From: Sinohyriopsis cumingii
Lineage: Eukaryota; Mollusca; Bivalvia; Unionida; Unionidae
Direction of reading: 5' to 3'
Length of the DNA stretch: 64,000 nucleotides
Assembly: GCA_028554795.2 (NCBI GenBank)
Contig: CM068828.1
Span: 17,182,630-17,246,629, forward strand
This document shows positions 1 to 13,330 of this stretch, piece after piece. The notes below the pieces were generated by a model, which searched no databases, had not been told where the DNA came from, and was given only the letters and a program-made list of their open reading frames with translations. Both the position numbers and the translations under genes were made by a program. Numbering within the stretch: position 1 is the stretch's first letter; the number at the start of each line of letters is the position of its first letter.

Positions 1-2660
1 AGGTACAAAGGCAAATACAACAGCACAAACCAGGCCCATAGGCAAATAGAACAACACAAACAGGCACAAAGGCAAATAGAACAAAACAAACTAGGTACAA
101 AGGCAAGTAGAAGAACACAAACAGACACAAAGGCAAATAGAACAACACAAAACAGGCACAAAGGCAAATAACACAACACAAACCAGGTACAAAGGCAGAT
201 AGAACGACACAAACAGACACAAAGGCAAAGAGAAAAACACAAACCAGGCACAAAGGCATGTAGAACAGCATAAAACAGACACAAAGGCAAATAAAACAAA
301 ACAAAAAACAGGCACAAAGGCAAATAGAACAACACGAACCAGGTACAAAGGAAAATAGAACAACACAAACTGGCACAAAGACAAATAGAACAACACAAAC
401 CAGGTACAAAGGCAAATAGAACAACACAAACCAGGCACAAAGGCAAATAGAACAACACAAGCCAGGCACAAAGGCAAATAGAACAACACAAACCAGGCAC
501 AAAGGCAAATAGAACAACACAAACAGGCACAAAGGCAAATATAACAACACAAACAGGCACAAAGGCAAATAGAACAACACAAACCAGGCACAAAGGCAAA
601 TAGAACAACACAAACAGGCACAAAGGCAAATAGAACAACACAAACCAGGCACAAAGGCAAATAGAACAACACAAACAGGCACAAAGGCAAATAGAACAAC
701 ACAAACTAGGCACAAAGGCATGTAGAACAGCATAAAACAGACACAAAGTCAAATAAAACAAAACAAAAAACAGGCACAAAGGCAAATAGAACAACACAAA
801 ACAGGCACAAAGGCAAATAAAACAACACAAACCAGGCACAAAGGCAAATAGAACAACACAAACCAGGTACAAAGGCAAATAGAACAACACAAACAGGCAC
901 AAAGGCAAATAGAACAACACAAACCAGGCACAAAGGCAAATAGAACAACACAAACAGGCACAAAGGCAAATAGAACAACACAAACTAGGCACAAAGGCAA
1001 ATAGAACAACACAAACAGGCACAAAGGCAAATAGAACAACACAAACTAGGCACAAAGGCATGTAGAACAGCATAAAACAGACACAAAGGCAAATAAAACA
1101 AAACAAAAAACAGGCACAAAGGCAAATAGAACAACACAAAACAGGCACAAAGGCAAATAAAACAACACAAACGAGGTACAAAGGCAGATAGAACAACACA
1201 AACAGACACAAAGGCAAATAAAACAACACATACAGGTACAAAGGCAGATAGAACAACACAAACCAGACACAAAGGCATGTAGAACAGCATAAAACAGACA
1301 CAAAGGCAAATAAAACAAAACAAAAAACAGGCACAAAGGCAAATAGAACAACACGAACCAGGTACAAAGGAAAATAGAACAACACGAACCAGGTACAAAG
1401 GAAAATAGAACAACACAAACAGGCACAAAGACAAATAGAACAACACAAACCAGGTACAAGGGCAAATAGAACAACACAAGCCAGGTACAAAGGCAAATAG
1501 AACAACACAAACAGGCACAAAGGCAAATAGAACAACACAAACAGGTAAAGAGGCATATAGAACAACACAAACCAGGTACAAAGTCAAATAGAAGAAGACA
1601 AACAGGCACAAAGGCAAATAGAACAACACAAACCAGGCACAAAGGCAAATAGAGGAACACAAACAGGCACAAAGCAAATAGAACAACACAAACCAGGCAC
1701 AAAGGCATGTAGAACTGCATAAAACAGACAAAAAGGCAAATAAAACAAAACAAAAACCAGACACAAAGGCAAATAGAACAACACAAAACAGGCACAAAGG
1801 CAAATAAAACAACACAAACCAGGTACAAAGGCAAATAAAACAACACAAGCCAGGTACAAAGGCATGTAGAACAGCATAAAACAGACACAAAGGCAAATAA
1901 AACAAAACAAAAAACAGGCACAAAGGCAAATAGAACAACACGAACCAAGTACAAAGGAAAATAGAACAACACAAACAGGCATAAAGACAAATAGAACAAC
2001 ACAAACCAGGTACAAAGGCAAATAGAGCAACACAAGCCAGGTACAAAGACAAATAGAACAACACAAACAGGCACAAAGGCAAATAGAACAACACAAACAG
2101 GCACAAAGGCATATAGAACAACACAAACCAGGCACAAAGGCAAATAGAAGAAGACAAACAGGCACAAAGGCAAATAAAACAACACAAACCAGGCACAAAG
2201 GCAAATAGAACAACACAAACAGGCACAAAGGCAAATAGCACAACACAAACCAGGCACAAAGGCATGTAGAACAGCATAAAACAGTCACAAAGTCAAATAA
2301 AACAAAACAAAAGCAGGCAGAAAGGCAAGTAGAACAACACGAACCAGGTACAAAGGAAAATCGAACAACACAAACAGGCACAAAGTCAAATAAAACAAAA
2401 CAAAAGGCAGGCACAAAGGCAAATAGAACAACACGAACCAGGTATATAGGCAAATAGAACAACACAAACAGGTACAAAGGCAAATAGAACAACACAAATA
2501 GGCAAAAAGGCAAAAAGAACAACATAAACAGGTAAAAAGGCAGATAGAACAACACAAACCAGGCACAAAGGCAAATAGAACAACACAAACCAGGTACAAA
2601 GGCAAATAGAACAACACAAACCAGGTACAAAGGCAAATACAACAACACAAACCAGGCACA
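1..2660. repeat. 30/31-bp minisatellite array with long-range periodicity
   Basis: About 86 tandem copies of a purine-rich unit (core AGGCACAAAGGCAAATAGAA then CAACACAAAC or CAACACAAACC). Units are 30 or 31 bp depending on one extra C. A variant unit (GGCATGTAGAACAGCATAAA, followed by a unit ending AAACAAAACAAAAAACAGG) recurs at about 255, 717, 1057, 1274, 1704, 1861 and 2261. Those spacings are close to 15, 11, 7, 14, 5 and 13 units, so blocks of units were duplicated together. The minus strand is open for hundreds of codons in several frames, because the unit has few stop triplets and the 30/31 alternation moves between frames. I do not regard these frames as genes. The array starts at or before the window edge. 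Confidence 0.97.
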
Positions 2661-3825
2661 CGAGGTTCGATAGTGTGTCTTACACTAGAAGTTTATTATG
2701 GCATCGTTTACTGTAAATTTAATTATTGTCGCGGATATCGAAGTCGTGGGTCTTTTTCAAACCAAGGGACATTTTTGTCGGTACTTAATGTTTTGTATAA
2801 GAAACGGAGAACTTTTTTTATAAGATGAATCCTTGTTCGTTTGTGTTTAACTTCGTGGTTTCCTGCAACTTAAACATGTATGAAAATGTGTACCCACGAT
2901 GAAATAGTGAACTCACTGTCATCATAAATAGGACTTAGATCTAATTTATTGCAGATCAAATGAAAATTCCTTTTGTGGGTTAATGAAACTACACAAGTAG
3001 TTAAGATTTTGGGTAAAGTAAAATGAATCACGAGCTCTTTGTTAAAGATGCCAGAAAAGGATTTCGCACCAAATAGGTAGACTGTACTTCCTTTTTGACA
3101 AGAAAGCTTGCGTGAGATCTTGTAATCAGTTATTTCTGTTATCATTTAACGCCACTTGAACCTATTGACCTTCTTTATGCATCTGAAATATTATCTACGC
3201 TGATTTTGCATTCTGAAGTTGTCGAGGCCAATGGGTTGGCTGATACTCTGTCTTGTTACCGGGCAAATAAATTCTACCGGGTAATAAGTCAACGACGTTC
3301 CGTGCAAGTTCAATCAATACTGCCTAAGTGTCGATTGCGGGTCATTCTCAGAGTATACGAGAGTTTGGGGGTAAGTATTTCATATGTTTCGCAGATTACG
3401 CCGTTTACAGCGTTCGTGCTTTTTTTTTTTTCATACATTTTTTTTTTTAAAAGTTGAACATGTACTTGCTGTTTTAATTACCATAATGTTGGTGATTTGC
3501 CTTTCTTGTCGTCGTTGTTGTCGTCGCTATCATCATCATCATCATATTATTATTATTATTAGTAGTAGTAGTAGTAGTAGTAGTAATAGTAGTAGTAGTA
3601 GTAGTATCAACATCATTGTCGTCGTTAAAATTTTGATTAATTCTTGTAATCCTAATTGATATATTATAGATCTCGTTTGATTTTCTAAACCAAAATTTGC
3701 ACGTGCTTTATTATTGACGTAATCGTTTAATTACAAGCGTGTAAACTACAAATTGCAAGACATAATAATATACTTTAAATGCATATTATTCTTCTATATA
3801 TCACAATTTAGAACTAAAATGCGAA
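2661..3825. other. Non-coding stretch upstream of LRR gene 1
   Basis: No protein-coding signal recognised. It holds T-rich tracts near 3420-3450 and a compound trinucleotide repeat, (TCA)n (ATT)n (TAG)n, at about 3525-3606. A strong splice-donor-like string, GTTTGGGGGTAAGTATTT, lies near 3363-3380. It could end a non-coding first exon of LRR gene 1, whose first coding exon starts at 4466. That is only a guess, because no copy of the family's upstream module B is seen here. Confidence 0.4.
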
Positions 3826-4015
3826 TTATTACGACCCAGTGATATTACTTTAATAAGAATTATTAGAACTACTTAGTGTTCAAATTATTACAACCCATTG
3901 ATGTTCCTTTAATATAAATTGTTACAACTACTTAGAGGTCTTTTCTATTAAAATACATTGTTACAACTAATTTATATCCCTTTAATATCAGTTATTACAA
4001 TTCGCTAGTGTTCTC
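3826..4015. repeat. Degenerate ~33-bp tandem repeat
   Basis: Six diverged units of about 30-38 bp, each beginning ATTATTA or ATTGTTA, followed by CAACCCATTGATGTTC-like or CAACTACTTAG-like sequence and CTTTAATAT. High divergence suggests an old array. It lies just upstream of the block shared with 22245-23480. Confidence 0.6.
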
Positions 4016-4316
4016 CCTCTAGCAATACAAAAAATGCTCGATGAATGACAAATTGACAATTATAATTGTATAAAACTGTCTGTCTTCTATTCAAATTGTA
4101 CCTCTCAGTTTCAATCAGGCTTTACATAATATGTTCACTTTTTTTAATTTTGAACTTTTCGTATTGTAGTTCATGGAAACTGACAAGCCAAAATGTTTGT
4201 TCCCCAAACGTTTGATGAGATGTTAACACATTTCAACTATTAAGCGACGATGCAGATAATGTTATATGCAAATATGTCAAATCTACAATAACTTAAAAAC
4301 AATTAATTTCACTTCA

Positions 4317-4448
4317 TGTATGCCATAATGAATTTATGTAATATCTGTGATAACATGCAATGTATGCCATAATGAATTTATGTAATATCTGTGATAACAT
4401 GCAATGTATGCCATAATGAATTTATGTAATATCTGTGATAACATGCAA
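4317..4448 (+). repeat. Perfect 44-bp triplication before the exon 1 acceptor
   Basis: Three essentially identical 44-bp units (start TGTATGCCATAATGAATTTA, end ATAACATGCAA) at 4317, 4361 and 4405. The paralogous sequence at about 22560-22600 has one diverged unit, so the expansion is specific to this locus and recent. The array stops 17 bp before the AG acceptor of the first coding exon of LRR gene 1 and so sits in the branch-point region. Confidence 0.95.
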
Positions 4449-4473
4449 TCTAACTGATTTTACAGGAAACAAG

Positions 4474-4503
4474 ATGACTCATTTAATACGGAGTTTCGTA
4501 CTG
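4474..4503 (+). CDS. LRR gene 1, coding exon 1 (signal-peptide start)
   Basis: Short exon running from acceptor TGATTTTACAG (AG at 4464-4465) to donor GTAAGTA (4504). Eight 5' UTR bases precede ATG at 4474. It encodes ten residues, MTHLIRSFVL, and ends in phase 0. Exon 2 at 10818 opens in phase 0 with VTVLFGFSH, so the two together make a typical signal peptide with a hydrophobic core. A diverged, broken copy lies at 22611-22650 inside a duplicated block, which supports this being an exon. The following intron is about 6.3 kb. This is a gene model from splice signals and phase only; no transcript was seen. Confidence 0.8.
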
Positions 4504-4863
4504 GTAAGTAGGTTTAATAAAACCAATTAATTACTTCAATAACGTATTAAAGCAAATTTTGCATTATTTACAAAACCGAAATTAATGAGTTCTGATTTAT
4601 GAACCATGCATTATTTGTACACTTATTCGCATGCGCATCAATAAAATTATATTTTAAAAAATTGTCCATTGACTGCTTATTGGTAGGTTAATTGAATTAG
4701 TCTTTATCTATTGTTATGTCTAAAGCATCTGGGTTTATTTATGTTTAATAAAAACATTGTTCAGTCCCAAAATTACTAAGATGGTTAAAAATCCTTTACT
4801 ACGATTGTCATTTCAATGCACTGTCTTGAAGATGAACATTAAAAATAACTAGTAACCGTTCGA

Positions 4864-5158
4864 CCCCTCCAATGGCCTAAGTGGTTTGTGCTTCCGCCTC
4901 GAATGCGGGAGGCTGTGGGTTCGAACGCCAGCCAAGTCATGCCAAAGATTTACAAAAATTGTACTAGTGGCTCAGAGGTTAATGTTAGGACTGGCCGGCC
5001 TCGTGTCCGGATAATGTGAGTTGGTGGGACATGATTCTACCTATCTGCGGCATGATACCCCAGTGCTAGACATCAGTATAGACTGCCGCACTGCAAACAT
5101 CGTAGCGATATGACTATAGTTGTTAAAGCTACATTAAAAATCCAAACATGCAAACACA
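4864..5158 (+). mobile_element. tRNA-derived SINE (type I), full length
   Basis: The tRNA-like head has an A-box-like region (AATGGCCTAAGTGGTTTGTG) and a B box (GGGTTCGAACGCC). It is followed by a SINE body containing GGACTGGCCGGCCTCGTGTC and GGCATGATACCCCAGTGCTA, and ends near TTAAAGCTACATTAAAAA. The same body occurs at 43660-43982, and a head-only copy lies at 11110-11214. It lies inside intron 1 of LRR gene 1, in a stretch missing from the paralogous block at 22-23 kb, so it arrived after that duplication. Not a functional tRNA gene. Confidence 0.9.
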
Positions 5159-5839
5159 TTGCTAACGGTTCCTTCGGCTCAGTCAATTCAAAATAACCAG
5201 TGAATTGAAGCATGTTCGGCTGAAGTCAAAACATTTTTGTGATCATTAAATGTACTTTATTCTTCAAAATGATAGATGATATTCGTATCAGGTGCATTGA
5301 TAATAAAAACATCAAAAACTTCCATTTGTCTACAAAGATATGATAATTTAATGAAAAGATGATATAAGACCTGTCCTGCTGACTTGGAGTGAAACAGCGT
5401 GGTTTTTTAAAGCCACTTTGCTTACATGTTTCATGAGGTAATAATCCATGTATTTCAAAAACCAATAAATATGCTTCTTTGCAATTATATGCCATTTTGT
5501 TAAAAAGCACCGTGTACGCTGAGAATCCTTTGATACTTTTACTTCTTTGTTGATTGTTTTATTGAACACAAGTTTTCAGGATTTGACGTGTCCTCCTATA
5601 TCACCACCTGACCAGGTGTATGGGGAATTACCGTAAACTTACTTTTCATTTTGAAATATTTACATATGTTCTCTTACTCAGACACAATATAAACACATGC
5701 ATATACCAACACATGCATCCAAAAATATTGTACACAAAGAACCACACATTGACAAACCACAAGGTGTTTTAAATTGACTGTTTGTTTCATTTGAAAGTAT
5801 AGAAAACCTAAGAGTTCAAACCAAACATTTAGAAAAGGG

Positions 5840-7030
5840 TCCACTTTGTCTTAACATCATCACTTCTGTTATTCGCTTTGGGGATATATTTTCCCAGCCT
5901 TTTGTATGATAAAAAAACAATTTTTATGTTTATGAGATCTGAGATTTTCGATGCACAAAGCGATCTGCATATAATATCTATACAAGCAAAATAATGAAGT
6001 TGATAATATCATCAAAGGTTTTTTCCTATAAAGACATCTTTTTGTTTAATTTTAAATTTGGATCGTACGTTGGAATCCATTGCACAAATAATTTCCAAAA
6101 AGTGTTCAGTAACTGAACAGTCACAGAACAATTTCTCAATTTGTTTTATTCCTTCGTTATCGAAGGTGCATTTATTTTTATCACTTAAATTAATTTTTTT
6201 TCAAGAACTGAATTTTGACAATATTTATATGTAAAAGTCTAACTTTACAGCTAATCAGTAACGTGTCATATTTACACAGATTTGCCAAATCATAGGAGTT
6301 GATACATTCATTTGTTCCAGTTTCACAACCTAGCTGCCTAGACCAAGTTTCATTTTTACCATTTGGCTTTTGTATCTGGGTTCTTATTTTATAAATAAAT
6401 ATTCTTTGTTCTTACCCTAAGGAGCGACGTTTTGTCGAGTAATACATGGAAACTGTTTCCAGTTTCGAAAAAAACATAATTTTATTTTTCCTCTTCACTG
6501 ATATATTTGAGATAAGAACAAAGTACTGTATAAATATAATATTTAGATTTCCTTGCTCTATTTCATTACAACTTAATGGAGATAGATCATTGTGTATCAA
6601 AAGGTGTTTAATAAGTACAACACCGTTTGTTCTCCCCCGTGTCTATGATTTAACATTATATGTAGTTACCAAAATTAGGAATATCTTGAGACAAGTATCC
6701 CAGTACAAACGATGGTTCATTTTTCCATTGTAATCAAGCATGCATAACATCATGCCAGAATATATTTTTAATTGCTTTAGAGATTTCGTTCAGTTCGGTT
6801 TTTCTAATTTTAATAGCAGCATACCTCCAAATGTTCCAAAATATTTGTTCAGAAACCAGTATTTGCCATAAACCATTATCGTTTAGTAAAGGCAAAAATT
6901 CCCGAATACCTTTATATCACAAACAAATTATAGCACGTTAATCATATTTAATCCCCTTACCTTAACGAGTATCTCTTCTTACCTTCCTTAGTGTGAAAAT
7001 TTGGTTCAATAGTGGTTAAATAAATGGATT
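5840..7030 (-). mobile_element. Very degenerate LINE ORF2 C-terminal remnant
   Basis: Minus-strand translation around 6000-6200 gives a CTFDNEG...IEKLFCDCSV...FLEII pattern. This resembles the cysteine-rich, HLF-containing region that follows the RT in several LINE clades; a hydrophobic 'INFIILL' stretch follows, as in those elements. Frames change and stops are many, so this is an old fossil. Edges are approximate. The sequence fills an interval of about 2.4 kb (roughly 4790-7245) absent from the paralogous block at 22-23 kb. The clade is not identifiable by eye. Confidence 0.4.
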
Positions 7031-7314
7031 GTATGTCTATTCTGAAAAATAAAAAAAAAAACAAAGATTAAACAGATAAAACAAAATTGTATGATATTTA
7101 TGAAAAATTAAAGAAAACAATAATCCTTTTTAATTTTGATGGGAGCGAATTATCACTTCAAGGTCAGAATCACGACCTAATCAAGCAACTAGTTAACATA
7201 TCGTTGAAAGGGCAATGTAATATCATCTCACCGTACATTTTCGATAGCTCTAATAATGTTACACACTGAACTTGGTCGTGGCCTGTGAAGAAGCACTCGC
7301 GTTAGCTCTGAGAC

Positions 7315-7458
<144 letters not shown>

Positions 7459-7600
7459 CATCTTTATCTCAATTAATACCTAATTTGTAACTTTTCTCCT
7501 GATAGCACCAAAAATGGTTTTTTTTAATTTTATTTGGATAATATTTTAATACTTGTAAGAAACCTTGCTCTAGTTTTAGTCGTTATTTTCAAAACATTTA

Positions 7601-7835
7601 AGGTTTTGGCGCCATTTTTCAGCTAATAATAGGCTGTATAGGACGGCCAGTATATCTGGTGCAAGAAAAACGCAAGTAAAAAAGCTATAAAATCCGCCTA
7701 CCCACGGGAAACTCTTAACACATTTTCTCACACACTTATGTTTGCCGAGATGAGACTCAAACCAACATGGCCAGAGGTGAGGTGTAGTGATCTGTAGAGG
7801 GGAAAGCCGTTGACCACTCTGCCTCTTTTTAGTGG
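7601..7835 (-). mobile_element. SINE type II with tRNA-Leu-like head, old copy
   Basis: On the minus strand the element has a degraded tRNA-like head near 7835 and ends in a tail whose plus-strand complement is GGCGCCATTTTTCAGCTAAT. Relatives lie at 39784-40036, 60730-60930 and 23428-23480. This copy and the 23428 copy sit at equivalent positions in the two copies of a duplicated block, so this insertion predates the duplication. Confidence 0.75.
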
Positions 7836-7839
7836 GAAA

Positions 7840-8850
7840 TGAATATTTGTGTCATGATATATTATGTACACTTTGATATCAAGATTGAAAACAAAGGCGA
7901 CTTTTAATCCCTCCTAGGATCGCCTTATATAGATTTGGCGATAATTTGTTTACCACTTCCATTTTTTATGGAATAAAAAATATTCACCAATATAAGGTTG
8001 TAATTGTGAATTCATATAATCTTGAATCAAAACTTAAAATATATAATGAAGATTTAAAGAGTTCTCGAAATATACTAGCATTACATTGAGCTAAAGCAAG
8101 GACTGCAAAACACAAGTCGGACATATTTAAGTGTCATGTTTTACATTGTACTGAAAAGTCAAATTATTCCTAATGGGGTCAAGTCCATACCTAACATTTA
8201 TAAAATATATGAAAAGTTTGTTAAATTTCGCAGAAAAACAATGACGCATAACGTTTTCAGCATTCTATCATATGCTCTGCCAATAGTTTATGACTGTTTA
8301 AAAAATAAATGTAGAAATATAAACGTTATATATTGTACTATTTTTGTTTGAGTAAACTTTTTATTTAGTAATCACTTATGTATCTTCTTAAGGAAATATA
8401 ATACAGTCATAGGTCGTTAATGAAATTTCACATTTGCATTTTGGACAATAAAACCTGAATGAATTCAATAAAGGTTTTTTTGCAATTTTATTTGTTTTTA
8501 TTTTAAGATTCAGGCAATTTGACAGCTTAGTTGTAGATGGACTCTTCTATCCCATACACTGAACTCAGATATATAGTACAATATATAGTACAATATATAG
8601 TACAATTTGCTATATAGTATAATATATAGTACAATATATAGTACAATTTGATAAAGCAGGCAAACATTTGCTTCTTACAGCTATGTATTATGTTAGTACT
8701 TTCATTTGTAAATCATGTTAGCTTGTAATCACAAAACCCTCGTTTAATTCCCTATAAAAACAATTGTATTCTTCTCATTTGTATCTGTGTGGTATATCAA
8801 AGTTATTTTCTTTATATGGTGTACTGAAATGTTATGTTCGCAGAGGTGCA
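7840..8850. other. AT-rich intronic DNA with a 14-bp repeat
   Basis: Part of intron 1 of LRR gene 1. Near 8571-8655 a 14-bp unit, ATATATAGTACAAT, is repeated about six times with variation. A string near 8440-8475 (GGACAATAAAACCTGAATGA) looks like the 3' end of an old retroposon, but nothing upstream of it could be assigned. No gene seen. Confidence 0.5.
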
Positions 8851-8856
8851 TCACGT

Positions 8857-9731
8857 TATGAATGACCTATTTAGGATATACTTTACACAAACAAACATGT
8901 CATGAATGACCTATTTAGGATATACTTTACACAAACAAACATGTTATGAATGACCTATTTAGGATATACTTTACACAAACAAACATGTTATGAATGAACT
9001 ATTTAGGATATACTTTACACAAAGAAAAATGTTATGAATGAACTATTTAGGATATACTTTACCCAAACAAAAATGTTATGAATGAACTATTTAGGACATA
9101 CTTTGCACAAACAAAAATGTTATGAATGAACTATTTAGGATATACTTTACACAAACAAAAATGTTATGAATGAACTATTTAGGATATACTTTACACAAAC
9201 AAAAATGTTATGAATGAAATATTTAGGATATGCTTTACCCAAACAAAAATGTTATGAATGAACTATTTAGGATATACTTTACACAAACAAAAATGTTATG
9301 AATGAACTATTTAGGATATACTTTACACAAACAAAAATATTATGAATGAACTATTTAGGATATACTTTACACAAACAAAAATGTTATGAATGAACTATTT
9401 AGGATATACTTTACACAAACAAAAATGTTATGAATGAACTATTTAGGATATACTTTACACAAACAAAAATGTTATGAATGAACTATTTAGGATATACTTT
9501 ACACAAACAAAAATGTTATGAATGAACTATTTAGGATATACTTTACACAAACAAAAATGTTATGAATGAACTATTTAGGATATACTTTACACAAACAAAA
9601 ATGTTATGAATGAACTATTTAGGATATACTTTACCCAAACAAAAATGTTATGAATGACCTATTTAGGATATACTTTACACAAACAAAAATGTTATGAATG
9701 AACTATTTAGGATATACTGTACACAAACAAA
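8857..9731. repeat. 44-bp minisatellite, about 20 copies
   Basis: Tandem copies of a 44-bp unit, TATGAATGAACTATTTAGGA then TATACTTTACACAAACAAAAATGT. The first three copies carry GACC and AAACAAACATG; the middle copies are nearly identical and carry GAAC and AAAAATG. Homogeneous centre and diverged edges fit recent internal expansion. It lies in intron 1 of LRR gene 1. Stops occur in every unit, so it is not coding. Confidence 0.97.
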
Positions 9732-10742
9732 AGTAACCCCGGTATTTTGGACAACCGTCATCGAAATATAAAATGGAAAATAATGGTACAACTTCAACGT
9801 TTAATTTGATACTTTTACTCCAATGAATTAACCTACCCGTCGTACATCATTCACTGAATGAATCATATTAATGCTGACATCTTTATGGCTTTATATGATG
9901 TAACTGGAGTAGTGAGTTCATATTGTAAGCACAGTGTGAAATTACACTAGTTGCTTTCAAAGGGCATTGCGAATGGCATCAGGTACTGTATAAAGAAATC
10001 TAAATGCCTTCACTAATAGATAAAGAGAGTTTCTTTTCCACAAGCTTTAATTATTGTTTGCTATTTAATACGTAATCAGTGTTAAAACTGCTGCCATGTT
10101 GATAAATCTTTTATCCTGGCAGCCGTGCGCAGGTTCCAACGTCAAAGCTGATTTCCGGTCAAAACTGCTATTTTAGTTAGTTGCTTTGAATCTTTTATCT
10201 AGGTTTATAAAATGCTATATTTGTCTTGTTGGCCTCGTATTCATTATGCGGTAAAAAAAAGTATATAATTACACATTACAACACAGACGACGTCAGCATG
10301 CGATTATATAAGTGATATTCATCCAACGCACTAATAAGCTGGCCATTCTTTGAGGGTGCTGAAAGATCGCATTACATAATTCTTCAACTTTCGACAGTTA
10401 ATGGCATGCTTTACATCTCTGAATCTTGGGAAGAAAAAAACCGCATAAAATCGTTTAAGCCTGTTGCAAAAAGATAGTTTCTTTATATGTACATTATCAA
10501 GATGTTTCAATAAATACATTTTAAATGCAGAAGTAGTTATCGTTTGTGATGCTATCTGAAACAACTTCATTGTCATTTTCGCCTTGTTTGCACACAATTT
10601 CAGGAAAAAAAAAGAACTTAGTCACATACAACAAGGCAAATTAGTATACACTTCCACAAGAATGAATAGAATCCCGTATCTGTTATGACGTTTTCTTGAA
10701 ATTACATAAATAGCTGAATGTACCTCTGCTAGTTGCGTGTCC

Positions 10743-10745
<3 letters not shown>
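9732..10745. other. Unique intronic DNA of LRR gene 1
   Basis: About 1 kb of ordinary AT-rich sequence between the 44-bp array and the microsatellite before exon 2. Short open frames occur but show no recognisable domains. I see no gene or mobile element here. Confidence 0.5.

Positions 10746-10811
<66 letters not shown>
10746..10811. repeat. (AT)n microsatellite abutting the exon 2 acceptor
   Basis: Sixty-six bases of AT repeat ending six bases before the proposed 3' splice site (TTTCAAG, AG at 10816-10817) of LRR gene 1 exon 2. Comparable AT tracts occur elsewhere in the window, but only this one occupies the place of a polypyrimidine tract. An (ATAC)n repeat follows the exon at 10915-10957. 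Confidence 0.98.
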
Positions 10812-10813
<2 letters not shown>

Positions 10814-10817
10814 CAAG

Positions 10818-10899
10818 GTTACTGTTCTGTTCGGATTCAGTCACACCGTGGAAGATGACAGGTGCTATGGGCCTCCACCGCCATGTGTTTGTAAAGGAG
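10818..10899 (+). CDS. LRR gene 1, coding exon 2 (signal peptide end and LRRNT cysteines)
   Basis: Eighty-two-base exon with acceptor TTTCAAG and donor GTAAGG (10900). It reads VTVLFGFSHTVEDDRC then YGPPPPCVCKG plus one base. The hydrophobic start completes the signal peptide begun in exon 1. The leftover G joins TG at 14909 to make a valine codon, giving CVCKG-VVIDC. The combined cysteines follow C-x6-C-x-C-x6-C, exactly the LRRNT spacing in LRR gene 2 (CPFSKTDCHCVNQFVIDC). Agreement of phase, cysteine spacing and signal-peptide continuity makes this a convincing small exon. The AAG acceptor is weaker than CAG, and the upstream tract is AT microsatellite rather than pyrimidine. Confidence 0.8.
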
Positions 10900-11109
10900 G
10901 TAAGGACATACACTGATACATACATACATACATACATACATACATACATACATACATAGCACATAGTCGAGTGCTATTTTGTACATTTTGACTTTTTTCC
11001 CGTTGTGTTTTTAACATGAATTACAATTTATGCTTGATACAATCTTTATGTGCTGCTGCTCAAAAGATTTATTTATTCATTTATTATTTAGTTATTTATT
11101 TATTTATTA
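10900..11109. other. Start of intron 2 of LRR gene 1 with (ATAC)n
   Basis: Donor GTAAGG at 10900 is followed by an (ATAC)n repeat at 10915-10957 and A/T-rich DNA leading into a SINE head at 11110. Confidence 0.6.
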
Positions 11110-11214
11110 CCGCTCCAGTGGCCTAGTGGTTAGAGCATCCGCCTTGGATGCGGGAGCTAACGGGTTCGAATCCTAGCCGAGTCTTACTAAACACTTATAA
11201 AACTGGTACTAACA
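11110..11214 (+). mobile_element. Type I SINE, tRNA head only
   Basis: Matches the first roughly 105 bases of the SINEs at 4864 and 43660: CGCTCCAGTGGCCTAGTGGT, B box GGGTTCGAATCC, then TTATAAAACTGGTACTAACAG. The body is missing, and TTTA-repeat sequence lies on both sides. It sits in intron 2 of LRR gene 1. Confidence 0.85.
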
Positions 11215-12904
<1,690 letters not shown>

Positions 12905-13330
12905 GCCAGTTTGTTACAAATGTAATGTAATTTTACTAAAGGATGGATAGCGTGGCAAGATAACATAACATGTATGGTACAAATGTAATGTAATTTTACA
13001 AAAGGATGGATAGCGTGGTGAGATAACATAGCATACATGGTACAAATGTAATGTAATTTTACGAAAGGATGGATAGCGTGGTGAGATAACATAACATGTA
13101 TGGTACAAATGTAATGTAATTTTGCAAAGCATGGGAACTTTGGTAAGACTGCATGTATGGTACAAACGCAAAGTAATTTGACAATTGATGGGAACTGTGG
13201 TAAGAGAAAATAATATGTATGGTACAAAAGTAAACTAATTTCACAAATGATGGGAACTGTGGTAAGATTGCATGTATGGTACAAACGTAAAGTAATTTTA
13301 CAAATGATGGGAATTGTGGTAAGAGAACAG
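12905..13330. repeat. 54-64-bp tandem array of two subtypes, 7 copies
   Basis: Seven units each beginning TGGTACAAATGTAATGTAAT or a variant. The first three (about 64 bp) contain AAGGATGGATAGCGTGG and AGATAACATAACATG. The last four contain GATGGGAACTGTGGTAAGA and alternate between short and long forms of about 54-62 bp. The minus strand is open across much of the array, giving repeated HYICTIHVM-like peptides, but frames shift between units. Treated as a non-coding minisatellite in intron 2 of LRR gene 1. Confidence 0.9.

Noticed and set aside
91-2659. Long minus-strand open frames up to 430 codons rich in Cys, Leu, Phe and Val
   Set aside because: They are translations of the 30/31-bp array; several frames are open at once and the peptide repeats only mirror the DNA unit. 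No start context, splice signals or domain.
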